A stretch of 64,000 bases of DNA from Methylocaldum sp002005105 (GTDB taxonomy: Bacteria; Pseudomonadota; Gammaproteobacteria; Methylococcales; Methylococcaceae). Positions 35,292-44,145 of the stretch are shown one piece after another. The translations under genes were made by a program, and so were the position numbers. Each line of letters starts with the position of its first letter. Position 1 is the stretch's first letter. The DNA lies in contig NZ_CP194902.1 in NCBI RefSeq assembly GCF_051027545.1, forward strand, positions 620,001-684,000. The letters are read 5' to 3'. The notes under the pieces were generated by a model. It was not told the DNA's origin, made no database searches, and saw only the letters and a program-made list of their open reading frames with translations.

Positions 35292-36788
35292 ATGAGCGAG
35301 TTCCCGGCTTACGACGAGGTGCATGTCATCTCCGATATCCACATGGGCGGCAAGCCCGGCTTCCAGATCCTTAGGGAGACCCAGCGTCTCGCCAACTATA
35401 TCCGGTGGGTGGCGGCGCAGCGTCCCGAAGGGCGCGTCGCGCTGATTCTGAACGGCGACGTGTTCGACACCCTGGCCGAGGACATCCGGGGCTACGTCGC
35501 CGTCGACGAGGCGACGGCCACGCTGACGCGGATCATGGACGACAAGTCGTTCTCCGGAATTTGGGAGGCTCTCGCGGATTTCGTGAAGAAGAAAGGACGC
35601 ACGCTGGTGATCGTCATCGGCAACCACGACATCGAAGTGTCCTTTCCCTCGGTCCAGCGCCTGATTCTGTCGCGGCTCGCGGGCGAAGACCTTCTCGCCA
35701 GGGCAAGGATCGAATTCTCCACCACCGGCGCGGGCCACACCTGCCTGGTCGGCAATGCCCGCGTCTTCTGCACCCACGGCAACGAAGTCGACGCCTGGAA
35801 CTACAACCGCTACGAAGATCTGGCGAAAGTCGCGCGGCGCCTGAATGCCGGCCGTTCGCTCGAACCGAGCGAATGGTACCCGAACGCCGGCACCCGCATG
35901 GTCAAGGAAGTCATGAACGAAGTGAAACGCCGGTACGCGTGGATCGATCTGCTCAAGCCCGAGACCTCCGCCGCCGTCGGAACCCTGGTGGTGCTCGATC
36001 CTTCCCAGGCGGCCAAGATCAACAGCCTGCTGTCGATCCTGGGCGAGCGCCAACGGGGCAGCGGACAGGTGGACCAGCGCCTGTCGGCGGAAGGATTCCA
36101 GCCCCGCCAGGCGACCGGCGCGCCCGCCATCACGGTCGATCAGCTGCTGGGGCCGAACGTTTCGGCCGGCATCCAGGGCGGAGGCCCGGCCGGCGCACAA
36201 ACCGCCGACGACATGTTGCTGGCCGCCGAGAAGGGCTTCAAGCAACCCGGCGCTCGCGCGACACCCGCGAACGAAACTCTGGGTACCGGCGGCCTGATCT
36301 GGGATCGCCTCACCGGCTGGATCACCGGGATCGGCAAGGATGAAGCGCTGCGGCGCGCGCTCAAGGATTGGCTCGCGGGCGACAAAACCTTCGACATCAC
36401 CGATCAGGACGACACCTATAAGCAGGTGACGGCTTCGGTCGGCGGCTCCACCGACTTCATCGTCACCGGCCATACTCATCTCGAACGCGCCATTAAGATG
36501 GGCGGCTCCCGCTATTACTTCAACAGCGGCACCTGGATCCGCCTGCTGCGGTTCAGCGACGCCATGCTCAAGGACACGGCCTCTTTCAAGCCGGTGTACG
36601 AGGCGCTGACCGACGGCGGGATGGCGGCCATCGACAAGGCGAAATTCGGCGGCGAATCGTTCGTGATGGACCAAACCAGCGCTGTCTCGATCTCGCTGGA
36701 AGACGGAAAAGTCGTCGGCCGTCTGACCCATATCGAGGGAAACGGCACGGGCAAGCCGCGGGTTATCGAACAATTCGCGAGGCCCTGA
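35292..36788 (+). CDS. Calcineurin-like metallophosphoesterase
   Basis: 498 aa. All five metallophosphoesterase motifs are present in order: SDIHMGG (~14), NGDVFD (~58), GNHDIEV (~113), THGNEVD (~165) and GHTHLE (~395). A large insert (~200-380) with Ala/Gly-rich stretches separates motifs 4 and 5, which is unusual and may be a partner-binding region. No signal peptide, so cytosolic. The next gene, a CHAT protease, starts 1 nt after the stop, so the two are certainly co-expressed. Substrate (phosphodiester, nucleotide or protein) cannot be told. Confidence 0.88.
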   Translation: MSEFPAYDEVHVISDIHMGGKPGFQILRETQRLANYIRWVAAQRPEGRVALILNGDVFDTLAEDIRGYVAVDEATATLTRIMDDKSFSGIWEALADFVKKKGRTLVIVIGNHDIEVSFPSVQRLILSRLAGEDLLARARIEFSTTGAGHTCLVGNARVFCTHGNEVDAWNYNRYEDLAKVARRLNAGRSLEPSEWYPNAGTRMVKEVMNEVKRRYAWIDLLKPETSAAVGTLVVLDPSQAAKINSLLSILGERQRGSGQVDQRLSAEGFQPRQATGAPAITVDQLLGPNVSAGIQGGGPAGAQTADDMLLAAEKGFKQPGARATPANETLGTGGLIWDRLTGWITGIGKDEALRRALKDWLAGDKTFDITDQDDTYKQVTASVGGSTDFIVTGHTHLERAIKMGGSRYYFNSGTWIRLLRFSDAMLKDTASFKPVYEALTDGGMAAIDKAKFGGESFVMDQTSAVSISLEDGKVVGRLTHIEGNGTGKPRVIEQFARP

Positions 36789-36789
36789 G

Positions 36790-38802
36790 ATGAGCGAAAT
36801 TCGCAACGTCAAACTCGAACTGCTCAGGCCGGGCCCCGCGCACAATCAATTGTTGTCGCCGCTGACGCCGTATCTCGCGCTGTGCGGCGCCGACGGTCCG
36901 GTGACCGTACACATGCCGTTCGAGCAACGGCAACTGCTCAACCGGCTCGAACGCCTGCGGTACGACATAGACGGAAGCCCCGTCGCCGCCTCGCAGCGCG
37001 AAAGCGAGATGCGGGAAATGGGCGAGGCGATCGGGCGGGTGCTCGGACAGGTTCCGGCGCTGCTCTCGGAACTGTCCGACCCGCGGGCCGACGGCGGGAA
37101 ACTCGTGCATCTCAGGCTTTCGCTGTCCTCTTTCGAGCTGGGCATGGTGCCGTTCGAGACGGCTATCGCGCCGGACGGTTTTCCGGGTTCCGGATCTCCC
37201 CTGTTCCTGCAGTCGCGCACCCCTATCGTGATGACCCGGGAAGTCCGGCGCGGACGGCCGCTGCCGGTCGACTGGAACCGCCCTCCGCGCATCCTGTTCG
37301 CGTTCGCATCGCCCGGCGGCCTCCCGCCGGTGCCGGCGCAAGACCATTTGCACGCGATCCGGCGAGCGATCGATCCCTGGATCAAGATCAAGGACACGCC
37401 CGAGGAACGCATCCGGGAGGTCAAGCAGATCCTGACGGTGCTGCCCAATGCCAGCCTGGAGCAGATTCGGGAAGCCTGCTCGACCACCCAGTACGCTTAC
37501 GTGCACATCCTGGCCCACGGCGCGCCGATCAATAACTCCGGCGACCGCCACTACGGCGTCATGCTGTGCAGCGATTCCAATTCCGCGCAAGGCGACGTGG
37601 TCGACGGCGAACGCCTGGCGATCGTACTCACGGCGCGGGACTCCTCCGGGACAACCAAATATCGCCCCAACGTGGTCACGCTCGCGACCTGCGATTCCGG
37701 CAACATCGAGTCGGTGCTGATACCCGGCGGCAGCATCGCTCACGAGCTCCACGCGGCAGGCATTCCCTGGGTCATCGCCTCGCAATTCCCCCTCTGGATG
37801 CGGGCCTCCTCGATCGCGGCCGAGGTGCTCTACAGCGGCCTTTTGAGCGGCACCGATCCCCGCTGGGTGCTCTACGACCTGCGCCAACGGCTTCGTACCG
37901 ATTCGCCCGGCACCCATGACTGGGCGAGCATCGTCTGCTACGCGACCGTGCCCTGGAACTTCGAGCGGCAGGTGGACGCCTTCCGCGACGAACGCATCCG
38001 CAGCCGGCTCGAGGTGAAGTTCGACCGGATAGACGAACTGGTCGGCGCCAACGCGGACGGCCGGAGAGCCGCCGAGGCGCGCAACCCCGCCGATCGGGAT
38101 GCTGAACTGGAAGTTCTGTGCGAGTCGATCCGCGCCGAACTCAAGGCCTGGTGCGCCGAGCCCGTCACGGAGAAATCGCCTGCGCAAAAGGCCAAGCGTC
38201 TCGGCATGAATGCCGCCAGCGAGAAGCGCATCGGAATCGCCTATTTTCTGATCGCGGCAAGCGAAACCGGCGATGCCGAGGTCACCCGCGCGAAGCTGGA
38301 AAAAGGCAAGAAAGCCTATGCATCCTCTCGTGATCTCTATCGCGAAGCATTGGAGATCGAGCCTTCCAACCCGTGGGCCATTACGCAGTATCTTTCCATG
38401 CTGGCGATGCCGGTCCTGGCGGGCAGTGCCGAGGTTTGGAAGTCGCTCGCGAAGGATTACGGCCTCTGGTGGGCCGCCGCCCGGCAGCTCGCCCATTGGC
38501 AGCTTTACAAAACCGCGGGCGAAGAGCGCGCCTATGTGCTGGCCACACTCGCCGAACTCGCCCTGCTGGGTGTTGCCTATGGCGCGCCAAAATTCAGCGC
38601 CAGCCAGGCGGAACAGGAAATCAGGGAGTTCTGCGGTGAAATGCTCTGCCTGCTGGGTCCCGATGCCTTCCCGATTCTTTCGACCCAGCGCCAGTTCAGG
38701 CGCTATCTCGAGTATTGGCAGAGGGACCAGTGGAACGAATTGGCCAGAACCGCGCTATCGGCGCTAGGCGACGAATCCCTGTCCCAGGCGAAGCCTTGCT
38801 GA
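36790..38802 (+). CDS. CHAT domain (caspase-like) protease with C-terminal helical repeats
   Basis: 670 aa. The CHAT domain covers roughly residues 130-400 with catalytic His243 in YVHILAHGAP and Cys301 in VVTLATCDSGN, plus the conserved APGI-like AAGIPWVIASQFPLW and LYDLRQRLR. The C-terminal ~270 residues look helical, TPR-like (AKLEKGKKAYASSRDLYREALEIEPSNPWAITQYLSML). CHAT proteases act in gasdermin-type and type III-E CRISPR immunity and in other regulated proteolysis, often cut from a sensor partner. Here the partner is a metallophosphoesterase 1 nt upstream. No gasdermin or CRISPR gene is seen nearby. Confidence 0.88.
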   Translation: MSEIRNVKLELLRPGPAHNQLLSPLTPYLALCGADGPVTVHMPFEQRQLLNRLERLRYDIDGSPVAASQRESEMREMGEAIGRVLGQVPALLSELSDPRADGGKLVHLRLSLSSFELGMVPFETAIAPDGFPGSGSPLFLQSRTPIVMTREVRRGRPLPVDWNRPPRILFAFASPGGLPPVPAQDHLHAIRRAIDPWIKIKDTPEERIREVKQILTVLPNASLEQIREACSTTQYAYVHILAHGAPINNSGDRHYGVMLCSDSNSAQGDVVDGERLAIVLTARDSSGTTKYRPNVVTLATCDSGNIESVLIPGGSIAHELHAAGIPWVIASQFPLWMRASSIAAEVLYSGLLSGTDPRWVLYDLRQRLRTDSPGTHDWASIVCYATVPWNFERQVDAFRDERIRSRLEVKFDRIDELVGANADGRRAAEARNPADRDAELEVLCESIRAELKAWCAEPVTEKSPAQKAKRLGMNAASEKRIGIAYFLIAASETGDAEVTRAKLEKGKKAYASSRDLYREALEIEPSNPWAITQYLSMLAMPVLAGSAEVWKSLAKDYGLWWAAARQLAHWQLYKTAGEERAYVLATLAELALLGVAYGAPKFSASQAEQEIREFCGEMLCLLGPDAFPILSTQRQFRRYLEYWQRDQWNELARTALSALGDESLSQAKPC

Positions 38803-38880
38803 CGGACAAGAGCAAGGTTCCGAGTCTTGTGTCCGGAGTCGGATGGATTATCCCATTCGGCATTCGAGTGAACATTAATC

Positions 38881-38998
38881 GTAGGGTGGGTTAGCGAAGC
38901 GTAACCCACCGATTCGAGGTCGCTCGGTGGGTTACGGCCTCGCGGCCTAACCCACCCTACGAAAATTAATGCCTTATTGAAAGCGATTTGGAATTAGG
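38881..38998. repeat. GTGGGTTA palindromic repeat cluster
   Basis: GTAGGGTGGGTTAGCG ... CCTAACCCACCCTACG encloses two nested GTAACCCACCG/CGGTGGGTTAC palindromes, followed by GAAAGCGATTTGGAATTAG as at 25990. A further GTAACCCACCGG...CCGGTGGGTTAC pair lies at about 39044-39083. The gap 38803-39280 holds only these repeats. Confidence 0.7.
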
Positions 38999-39280
38999 CG
39001 CGCACCGCCACGAACGGTTCCGTGACCACGGACTCTCTACGCGCCGTAACCCACCGGTTCCGCGGCTTGGCCCGGTGGGTTACGGCGCGCGGAAGCCCCT
39101 CAAGGAACGTGGCCGGTTCGATGCGATGCTCACCAAACCCGTCGTGCTTTGCGCGTTCCCGGATGGTCACGTCATCCGCCCCGCCTAACCCGAGCCAATG
39201 ACGGAGCAACAGTCAAACAACGAACGCCCGACACCCGCTATCAGTGCAACCGCCCCAAGTGGCGGCGGTCGAGAATCGGC

Positions 39281-39553
39281 CTATCTCTCCTGGAGAGCTT
39301 GGCCGGTCGTAGGATTCTCGAACTCCGGCCATCGCTCCTCAAAACCGGGATCATAGATCGGTTCTTCGCCCAGAGCCGACAACCGACTATCGACGCATCG
39401 CGTGAAGTAGTCCTTTTCCACGCCTGCCTCGATATACTTCTTGGATTCGGCCAAACACCGAGCCTGAACCGCCCCGGCTAATTGCTGCCGCACCGCCGGA
39501 TCCGACGCACATCCACCGATCAGACCCAACAAAGCTAAAAACACGAAACGCAT
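39281..39553 (-). CDS. Small lipoprotein of unknown function
   Basis: 90 aa with a type II signal peptide, MRFVFLALLGLIGGC, lipobox LIGGC with Cys15. The mature part is short and charged (AVQARCLAESKKYIEAGVEKDYFTRCVDSRL), with two Cys that could form a disulfide. GGAGG lies 4 nt before the ATG. It is solitary within repeat-rich DNA. Confidence 0.7.
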   Translation of the reverse strand: MRFVFLALLGLIGGCASDPAVRQQLAGAVQARCLAESKKYIEAGVEKDYFTRCVDSRLSALGEEPIYDPGFEERWPEFENPTTGQALQER

Positions 39554-39631
39554 AACGCCTCCAAAATCCCTTTAGGCCCGTACCGACTCTACCCAAAGAA
39601 AAAACTCCGGTCAAAACCCAATGCCGGTCAG

Positions 39632-39781
39632 TTATTAATCAGGCCCGTAAATACCCTCCTGGTATTTCGGGCCGCCGCCCAGGCCGGTACACGCCCGGCC
39701 TGGGCTCACGCGGCTTGTCGCCGCGCCGGGGCATCCCTGCCCTGGATTAACCCGGCCTATATTTATAGGCCGGGTTAATAA
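39632..39781 (-). repeat. 150-bp MITE-like element, copy 3 (inverted)
   Basis: The element of 1549-1698 in opposite orientation, with the same TTATTAA/TTAATAA ends and 16-bp hairpin (now at its right end). It is intergenic, between the small lipoprotein gene and a repeat array. Confidence 0.85.
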
Positions 39782-39966
39782 GCGTCATGCTAGCGGCGAA
39801 TGCCGAAACGACAGGCCTTAGGACTGGCTGCCAATTACATCCCCGTCTACTTGAAAACGATTTCGCAGTAAGGTGGGTTAGGCGCGCATCGCATCGAACC
39901 TGCCAGGTTCCTGTGGGTGTTTCCGCGCGCCGTAACCCGCCGGTTCCGCGGCCTGGCTGCCGTACG

Positions 39967-40296
39967 ATTAGAGCGTTTTTCATCCCGGTGTACGGATTCA
40001 TGTCGGGCGGGAAGCACGTAGGTCGGCAATCCCTTGCCGACTTATCGGCTCGACAAAGGACTTTGTGGGAAGGGGCGTCCTGGCGCTCCAATCGCAAACG
40101 GTCATCCCAGGAGCGCCGGGATGACCCTTCCAATCGCAAACGGTCATCCCAGGAGCGCCGGGATGACCCTTCCAATCGCAAACGGCCTGGCCGGGAGCGC
40201 CGGCCAGGCCCTTCCCAGGGCGGCCGTTTGCGATTGGGAAGGGATTGCCGACCTACATATCGGGCTCCCTGATACCGGATCGGAAAATTCTCTAGG
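39967..40296 (+). repeat. GTAGGTCGGCAA-family element loaded with a hairpin array
   Basis: The left end is TAGAGCGTTTTTCATC, then GTAGGTCGGCAATCCCTTGC; the right end is GGGATTGCCGACCTAC ... GGAAAATTCTCTA. Between the two arms, where compact copies have ~20 bp, sit four copies of the anchor CCAATCGCAAACGG (40088, 40130 and 40172 on +, 40224 inverted). The first three are spaced exactly 42 bp apart, each separated by a GGTCATCCC...GGGATGACC-type hairpin. Confidence 0.75.
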
Positions 40297-40547
40297 CGCG
40301 AGCGCATCATAAGACAACAGGGCGGTAGTTTTGAGCTTGGTTCGCTTTTACCCCTTTGCCGCTGGAAGACTTTACCGAGCAGAGTGAAGCTTTCCGAAAG
40401 GCCGTAACGCCGCCTCCAATCCTTTTTCTATCTATTCGTAAGTTCTGGCTTACACGATTTTCAGCCTTTTCCGACTCAAACCTGGCTTTTTTGAGCCGCG
40501 AAGTCACTAGACTTATCTGCTGGGATTATTCGAAACGACGTTTAAAC

Positions 40548-40604
40548 ATGGGTTACCGTCGCCGATATCGTCGCAAACGCTCGCGGTCAGGGGGTGTTGA
40601 GTGA
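40548..40604 (+). CDS. Very small basic ORF
   Basis: 18 residues, MGYRRRYRRKRSRSGGVE, overlapping the next gene's GTG start. Very basic, and such peptides occur in small-phage gene sets. No clear ribosome site. Reported as a possibility only. Confidence 0.25.
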   Translation: MGYRRRYRRKRSRSGGVE

Positions 40605-40920
40605 CACGACTCACATTGCAAACCGTTTGTCATGGAAAGGTGCAGTGCTCTTTGGCCTTGTACTGTTTGTGATGTTCTATTGGTTGCTGCCGGCGTGGAT
40701 GAATCATCTCCTTGAAAGCCGTCGCAGCAGCATGTTTTTCCCTGCGGTTGAGGCGATCTTCACTCGGCGGATTCATTGGCTTCAATGGTTGGGCATCGCC
40801 TTTGCCTTGATCTGCGGTTTTTTCGCCGTTAGCAACTATTTGTCCGCCGGTCGCCTGAGCCCTAAAGGTGAGCGCCATGTGAGTTTCTTTAGTCGGCTCT
40901 TGGCCAGGTTCCTGGATTGA
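40594..40920 (+). CDS. Small two-helix membrane protein
   Basis: 108 aa starting at GTG 40594. Membrane segments are at ~18-36 (AVLFGLVLFVMFYWLLPAW) and ~65-82 (WLGIAFALICGFFAVSNYL). The tail is basic. No family recognised. It lies between repeats and the phage-like module, and the preceding tiny ORF overlaps its start. Confidence 0.5.
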   Translation: MLSDTTHIANRLSWKGAVLFGLVLFVMFYWLLPAWMNHLLESRRSSMFFPAVEAIFTRRIHWLQWLGIAFALICGFFAVSNYLSAGRLSPKGERHVSFFSRLLARFLD

Positions 40921-41009
40921 TCGGCGTAAATTGGGCCAATCTTATTCATTCTTCCAACCTAATTTGGCACCGCCGCAGGCGGATCATCAACAACTTTTCG
41001 GAGATTTAG

Positions 41010-41510
41010 ATGCGCATGTTGCTATTGGTCGCAATCCTGGCCGGAGTCAGCTGGTATTACTTCATCGGCGGGCGCAAGATCTCGGACGATCAGGTCAGGG
41101 CCTTCTACCAAATGCAGACCCACGCGACGTTGAGCCGCAATCCAGAAGCGCTCTGCAATTTATTGGATAACGACTTTGAGAGTCGCGGCATATCAGTCGT
41201 TTACGGCCAACGAGTGGAGGTCACGCAGAACAAAGAGGAAACCTGCGCGGCCTACAAACAGATGTACCAGGGGATAGCTGACATCGGAGCGCGCCTAGGC
41301 GGTATAGCCACGCTCGGCTACGAGCATCACATTGACGAAGTCGAGGTCTCGTCGAATCGGAAATCCGCCATTGCGTCCGTTCACTTCGCCCTCACAGTCG
41401 CCGGCTCCGTCATGCAATATCGCGGGCACTCCAAAGATACGCTGATCCGCCGAGCCGGCCGCGTTCTCCTCCTGCGCAGTGAAGAGAAATCGAGCATCGG
41501 CAATGGCTAG
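41010..41510 (+). CDS. Hypothetical protein with N-terminal membrane anchor
   Basis: 166 aa. MLLLVAILAGVSWYYFIGG forms a signal anchor. The rest is soluble and resembles a small periplasmic NTF2/SnoaL-like domain in pattern (VRAFYQMQTHATLSRNPEALCNLLDNDFESRG, SAIASVHFALTVAGSV), which is a guess. AACTTTTCGGAGATTTAG precedes the ATG, with GGAG at about 7 nt. It may belong with the small membrane protein upstream (90 bp). Confidence 0.6.
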   Translation: MRMLLLVAILAGVSWYYFIGGRKISDDQVRAFYQMQTHATLSRNPEALCNLLDNDFESRGISVVYGQRVEVTQNKEETCAAYKQMYQGIADIGARLGGIATLGYEHHIDEVEVSSNRKSAIASVHFALTVAGSVMQYRGHSKDTLIRRAGRVLLLRSEEKSSIGNG

Positions 41511-41932
41511 CCGGCATCCAACAATTGGTTCGTAGGACAACGTCGGAAACAGCGGACGAATCTCGCTTTTCCTTTCGAGTTAGAGGCTGTTTTCTATTCA
41601 CCCGATGTTGGCCGAACTCTCGAACAATCTCTTATCTTTTCCGTTTTCTCAAATTCAGCCAGGACAAACCCGAAATGGACAGTAAAAGAGTGAGAGGTAG
41701 AGAAACGTCTTAAAAATTGCTTACTGGTACGAACAGGGGGAGGATCGACGCGACACTGTTTCCGAAACGTTATGAGAAGCTCCGTAAGCATCCCTTGATT
41801 CTTACGTCGTCCATAGCTAACAGAAATCGATGGCTTCCCGGCGAGTTACATTATCGACACGGAACTGTACGGGGATTTGGGTGAAGTTGATGTCCCCAAA
41901 AATACGCCGGTCGGCTATTGTCCTCCCTCTCG

Positions 41933-42238
41933 TCAGCGCTTCTCCGGCGGTGGCTCGGCCACTTTCAAATATCTCTGCGATTCCTTGATTTCGGGGCTGA
42001 TTTGCCCGGCATCGGGCAGGACCTTTCCCGTACAAAGCCAATAACCGTACTGTGGCCATTCGTTGGAAATCGCCTCGATATGCCAGGCGTAAACCTTCTG
42101 CTTTTTGTGTTCCAAATTGCTGAGCTGGTTCGTTCCTATCCCTGTCTTCTGGGCGAATTCGTCCCTCGTCAGGCCTAATGTCTTCCGTAGCTGCTTAATT
42201 CGGTCGTTCGCGGCAAATTCGTCAAGCATAGATCTCAT
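41933..42238 (-). CDS. XRE/HTH transcriptional repressor, phage type
   Basis: 101 aa. The helix-turn-helix is at residues ~13-45: RIKQLRKTLGLTRDEFAQKTGIGTNQLSNLEHKKQKVYAWHIEAI. The C-terminal half holds WPQYGYWLCTGK, common in phage-type XRE regulators. It faces a small DNA-binding protein gene across an 81-bp region with operator-like repeats, the layout of a phage immunity switch. Confidence 0.8.
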   Translation of the reverse strand: MRSMLDEFAANDRIKQLRKTLGLTRDEFAQKTGIGTNQLSNLEHKKQKVYAWHIEAISNEWPQYGYWLCTGKVLPDAGQISPEIKESQRYLKVAEPPPEKR

Positions 42239-42319
42239 ACTTGTACTATTTACCGTAATGTATAAAATACATGTTCAAATAGCATGTTATTTCCCAATGT
42301 AACGCAATGAGGGGACATT
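42239..42319. promoter_or_regulatory. Divergent promoter/operator region of the phage-like switch
   Basis: ATGTATAAAATACAT at 42258-42272 is a perfect 6-bp-arm palindrome, and CATGTT occurs as a direct repeat at 42270 and 42283. The region is AT-rich between the repressor and the rightward gene, a likely binding site for the repressor. Confidence 0.55.
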
Positions 42320-42532
42320 ATGGACGAACAGGCCATCCGTCAAGTTCTGTTGCTGCCGCACGTGCAGGTGATGCACCGGGAGAAGTTCGCGGAACTGGTG
42401 GGGGTATCGCCGGGTGTGGTGGAGGGGTGGGTCGATCGGGGTCAGGTGGACAGCATCGTCATCGGCAAGCATCGGTTGATCAACATGGTCAAGCTCACCC
42501 TGCGCTGCCTCGAGCAGGAGGCGTATTTCTAG
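42320..42532 (+). CDS. Small excisionase/AlpA-like DNA-binding protein
   Basis: 70 aa: KFAELVGVSPGVVEGWVDRGQVDSIVIGKHRLINMVKLT is a MerR/AlpA-like winged-helix pattern, with helix, turn, 'W-x-D-R-G' and an IGKHR wing. Similar small proteins follow the repressor in filamentous-phage (Pf-type) prophages, where they act as early regulators or excisionases. ATGAGGGGACATT precedes the ATG. Confidence 0.65.
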   Translation: MDEQAIRQVLLLPHVQVMHREKFAELVGVSPGVVEGWVDRGQVDSIVIGKHRLINMVKLTLRCLEQEAYF

Positions 42533-42554
42533 CCAAGCCACAGGGAAAGCACCG

Positions 42555-42806
42555 ATGTCTATCTATCAAACCAAGATGCCCCTCGGCGATCTCCACGCTG
42601 CCTGTCAGTCGATTGTGACCCGGCTGGTCGACTATGTCCGCCGCGGCGGCAGTGTCGAGCTCGGCTATTTGATGTACCGGAATCAGCTTCAAGGCTTTCT
42701 CCTCTTCACTGCCGGAACTGCGGGAGAGTCGATCGTCAAACATGCGCAAAACGCCCTGGACGCCGAGTACCGGCGCTTGACAAGCCGGCGCAATCCGGGC
42801 GAATAG
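42555..42806 (+). CDS. Small hypothetical protein of the phage-like module
   Basis: 83 aa, start 22 bp after the previous stop and co-directional. The sequence (LHAACQSIVTRLVDYVRRGGSVELGYLMYRNQLQGFLLFTAG) gives no family. Position and size suit a phage early gene. Confidence 0.55.
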   Translation: MSIYQTKMPLGDLHAACQSIVTRLVDYVRRGGSVELGYLMYRNQLQGFLLFTAGTAGESIVKHAQNALDAEYRRLTSRRNPGE

Positions 42807-42822
42807 TCCCTCTACCCAGAAG

Positions 42823-43011
42823 ATGAAAACATCCGACAACCACGCCGGCGAACGCCCGATGAGCCTCCCCCGTTTCTCAAGGTTTCTGGCCCGAACCGAG
42901 ACCCACATCGTTCTCGCCGCCCTCCTGCTCACCGCTGCCTGCATCGGCATCGGCGGCTTGATCGTCGATCGACTGGTGGCGCTTCGCCTCTTCACCGGGA
43001 CGGGTGGTTAG
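42823..43011 (+). CDS. Small membrane protein of the phage-like module
   Basis: 62 aa with one membrane segment, HIVLAALLLTAACIGIGGLIV, and a basic N-terminal side. It lies 16 bp after the previous gene. No replication protein, coat protein or Zot-like gene follows, so the module is a remnant or unrelated to a full phage. Confidence 0.5.
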   Translation: MKTSDNHAGERPMSLPRFSRFLARTETHIVLAALLLTAACIGIGGLIVDRLVALRLFTGTGG

Positions 43012-43454
43012 ATTCAGTCACGTGGGGCAGGCAAGGGCCCATTGACGTTGCAATGCGGGCGCCGCACGCCCGGCAACGAATGCCTGATATCCCTTTTCTT
43101 ATCGGTTCATTGCTTCGGCACGAAGAGCGATTTTCGACAAAGTCAATGCACTTTCTTTTATTCCGATATCCGGACGAAATACGAGGAACCGGTAGAGTTC
43201 GAGCGCTGTTGGTTTTAGCTAACAGTACAAGATCCCATATAAATCATCGACATGAATAACTTAAAGCGTAAAGCCGTTGGGCTGCCCCAACAGTGAAATC
43301 CGAAGCTCTTCGGTTCAGCAACCCTGATAAGCATCTGATTTTTCATGGTTATTCATGTTTGGCACGGTTTATTCAATACATCGGTCATGGATATGCAAAC
43401 CGGCAGATCCAGATAAAACGAATTCAATAAACAAAACAAAAAGGACACAGTTCC
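43012..43454. other. Gene-free gap
   Basis: About 440 bp, AT-richer toward the right, with no gene I can support. TGGCACGGTTTATTCA at about 43357 has a good sigma-54 -24 half but a poor -12 half before the secreted protein gene at 43455. Confidence 0.35.
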
Positions 43455-44096
43455 ATGATCAAGAAAACCGCTTTTTCCCTTTCCAGCCTCGTTGCAGCCG
43501 CATGTCTGGCTACCGCAGTGAATGCCGAGACCAATAACGCCTATCCCGGCGCCAATGGCAAACCGTTTCAAGCTTTGCAGGGGCAGGTAAACGATTTGCA
43601 GAGCCAGCTGGACCAGGTGAAAGCCTCCCTGCAAGCGCAAATCGACGAGGCAAGTGCCAAGATAGTCATGCTGAGCCAAACAGCCAGTGAACACGAAACC
43701 GAGCTGAGCACGCTGAATACTCAACTTAACCTGTTACAAAACCAGTTGGCCACTCTGGAACAGACCAAGCAGGACCGTATCAACGGCGCTTGCGAAGAAG
43801 GCTATGCCATCCAGGAGATTCTGTCGGACGGAACCACAATCTGCGCTCGCGACGGCGGCAACGGTTTTAAGTTCGTGAAAGAGACCTTTAACGTCCTGCC
43901 CGGCGTATACCTCAATGAGGTCCTGAAATGCCCTGCCTCTCACCCGGTCGTTACAGGCGGCGGCTACTACGAAGGCGGCACGGTCAGCGCCGTTGCCAGC
44001 AGGCCCACGCCGGAAGGGGACGGTTGGACGGTGTTCTACAGCGCTGTCGTTCCGGGGGACATTTTGATGATTCATGCGATTTGTACGGTTCAATGA
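43455..44096 (+). CDS. Secreted coiled-coil protein of unknown function
   Basis: 213 aa with signal peptide (FSLSSLVAAACLATAVNA). Residues ~40-110 are a heptad-rich coiled coil (LQGQVNDLQSQLDQVKASLQ, SEHETELSTLNTQLNLLQNQ). The C-terminal domain contains paired Cys (GACEEGY...TICARDG, LKCPASHP...AICTVQ) likely to form disulfides. It resembles tail-fibre-like or trimeric exported proteins in design but has no named family. A bidirectional terminator lies just downstream. Confidence 0.75.
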   Translation: MIKKTAFSLSSLVAAACLATAVNAETNNAYPGANGKPFQALQGQVNDLQSQLDQVKASLQAQIDEASAKIVMLSQTASEHETELSTLNTQLNLLQNQLATLEQTKQDRINGACEEGYAIQEILSDGTTICARDGGNGFKFVKETFNVLPGVYLNEVLKCPASHPVVTGGGYYEGGTVSAVASRPTPEGDGWTVFYSAVVPGDILMIHAICTVQ

Positions 44097-44120
44097 ACCA
44101 TGAATTGATCGCTCCCCGTT

Positions 44121-44145
44121 TTAAGGCCGGCATTGCCGGCCTTTA
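44121..44145. terminator. Bidirectional terminator between convergent genes
   Basis: TTAAGGCCGGC - ATT - GCCGGCCTTTAA hairpin between the secreted coiled-coil gene and the convergent anti-sigma gene. It is flanked by TTTTAA on the left, so it may serve both sides. Confidence 0.65.

Noticed and set aside
36763..38496. A 577-aa minus-strand frame over the CHAT gene.
   Set aside because: It has no recognisable motif; the CHAT catalytic residues and operon spacing on the plus strand are clear.
40088..40237. CRISPR array suspected from 42-bp periodic repeats.
   Set aside because: Spacers between the first three anchors are nearly identical hairpins, the repeat is 14 nt, orientation flips, and no cas gene is present.
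39787..40272. A 161-aa frame with repeated SNRKRSSQERRDDP units.
   Set aside because: The repeats are translations of the non-coding hairpin array; no ribosome site.
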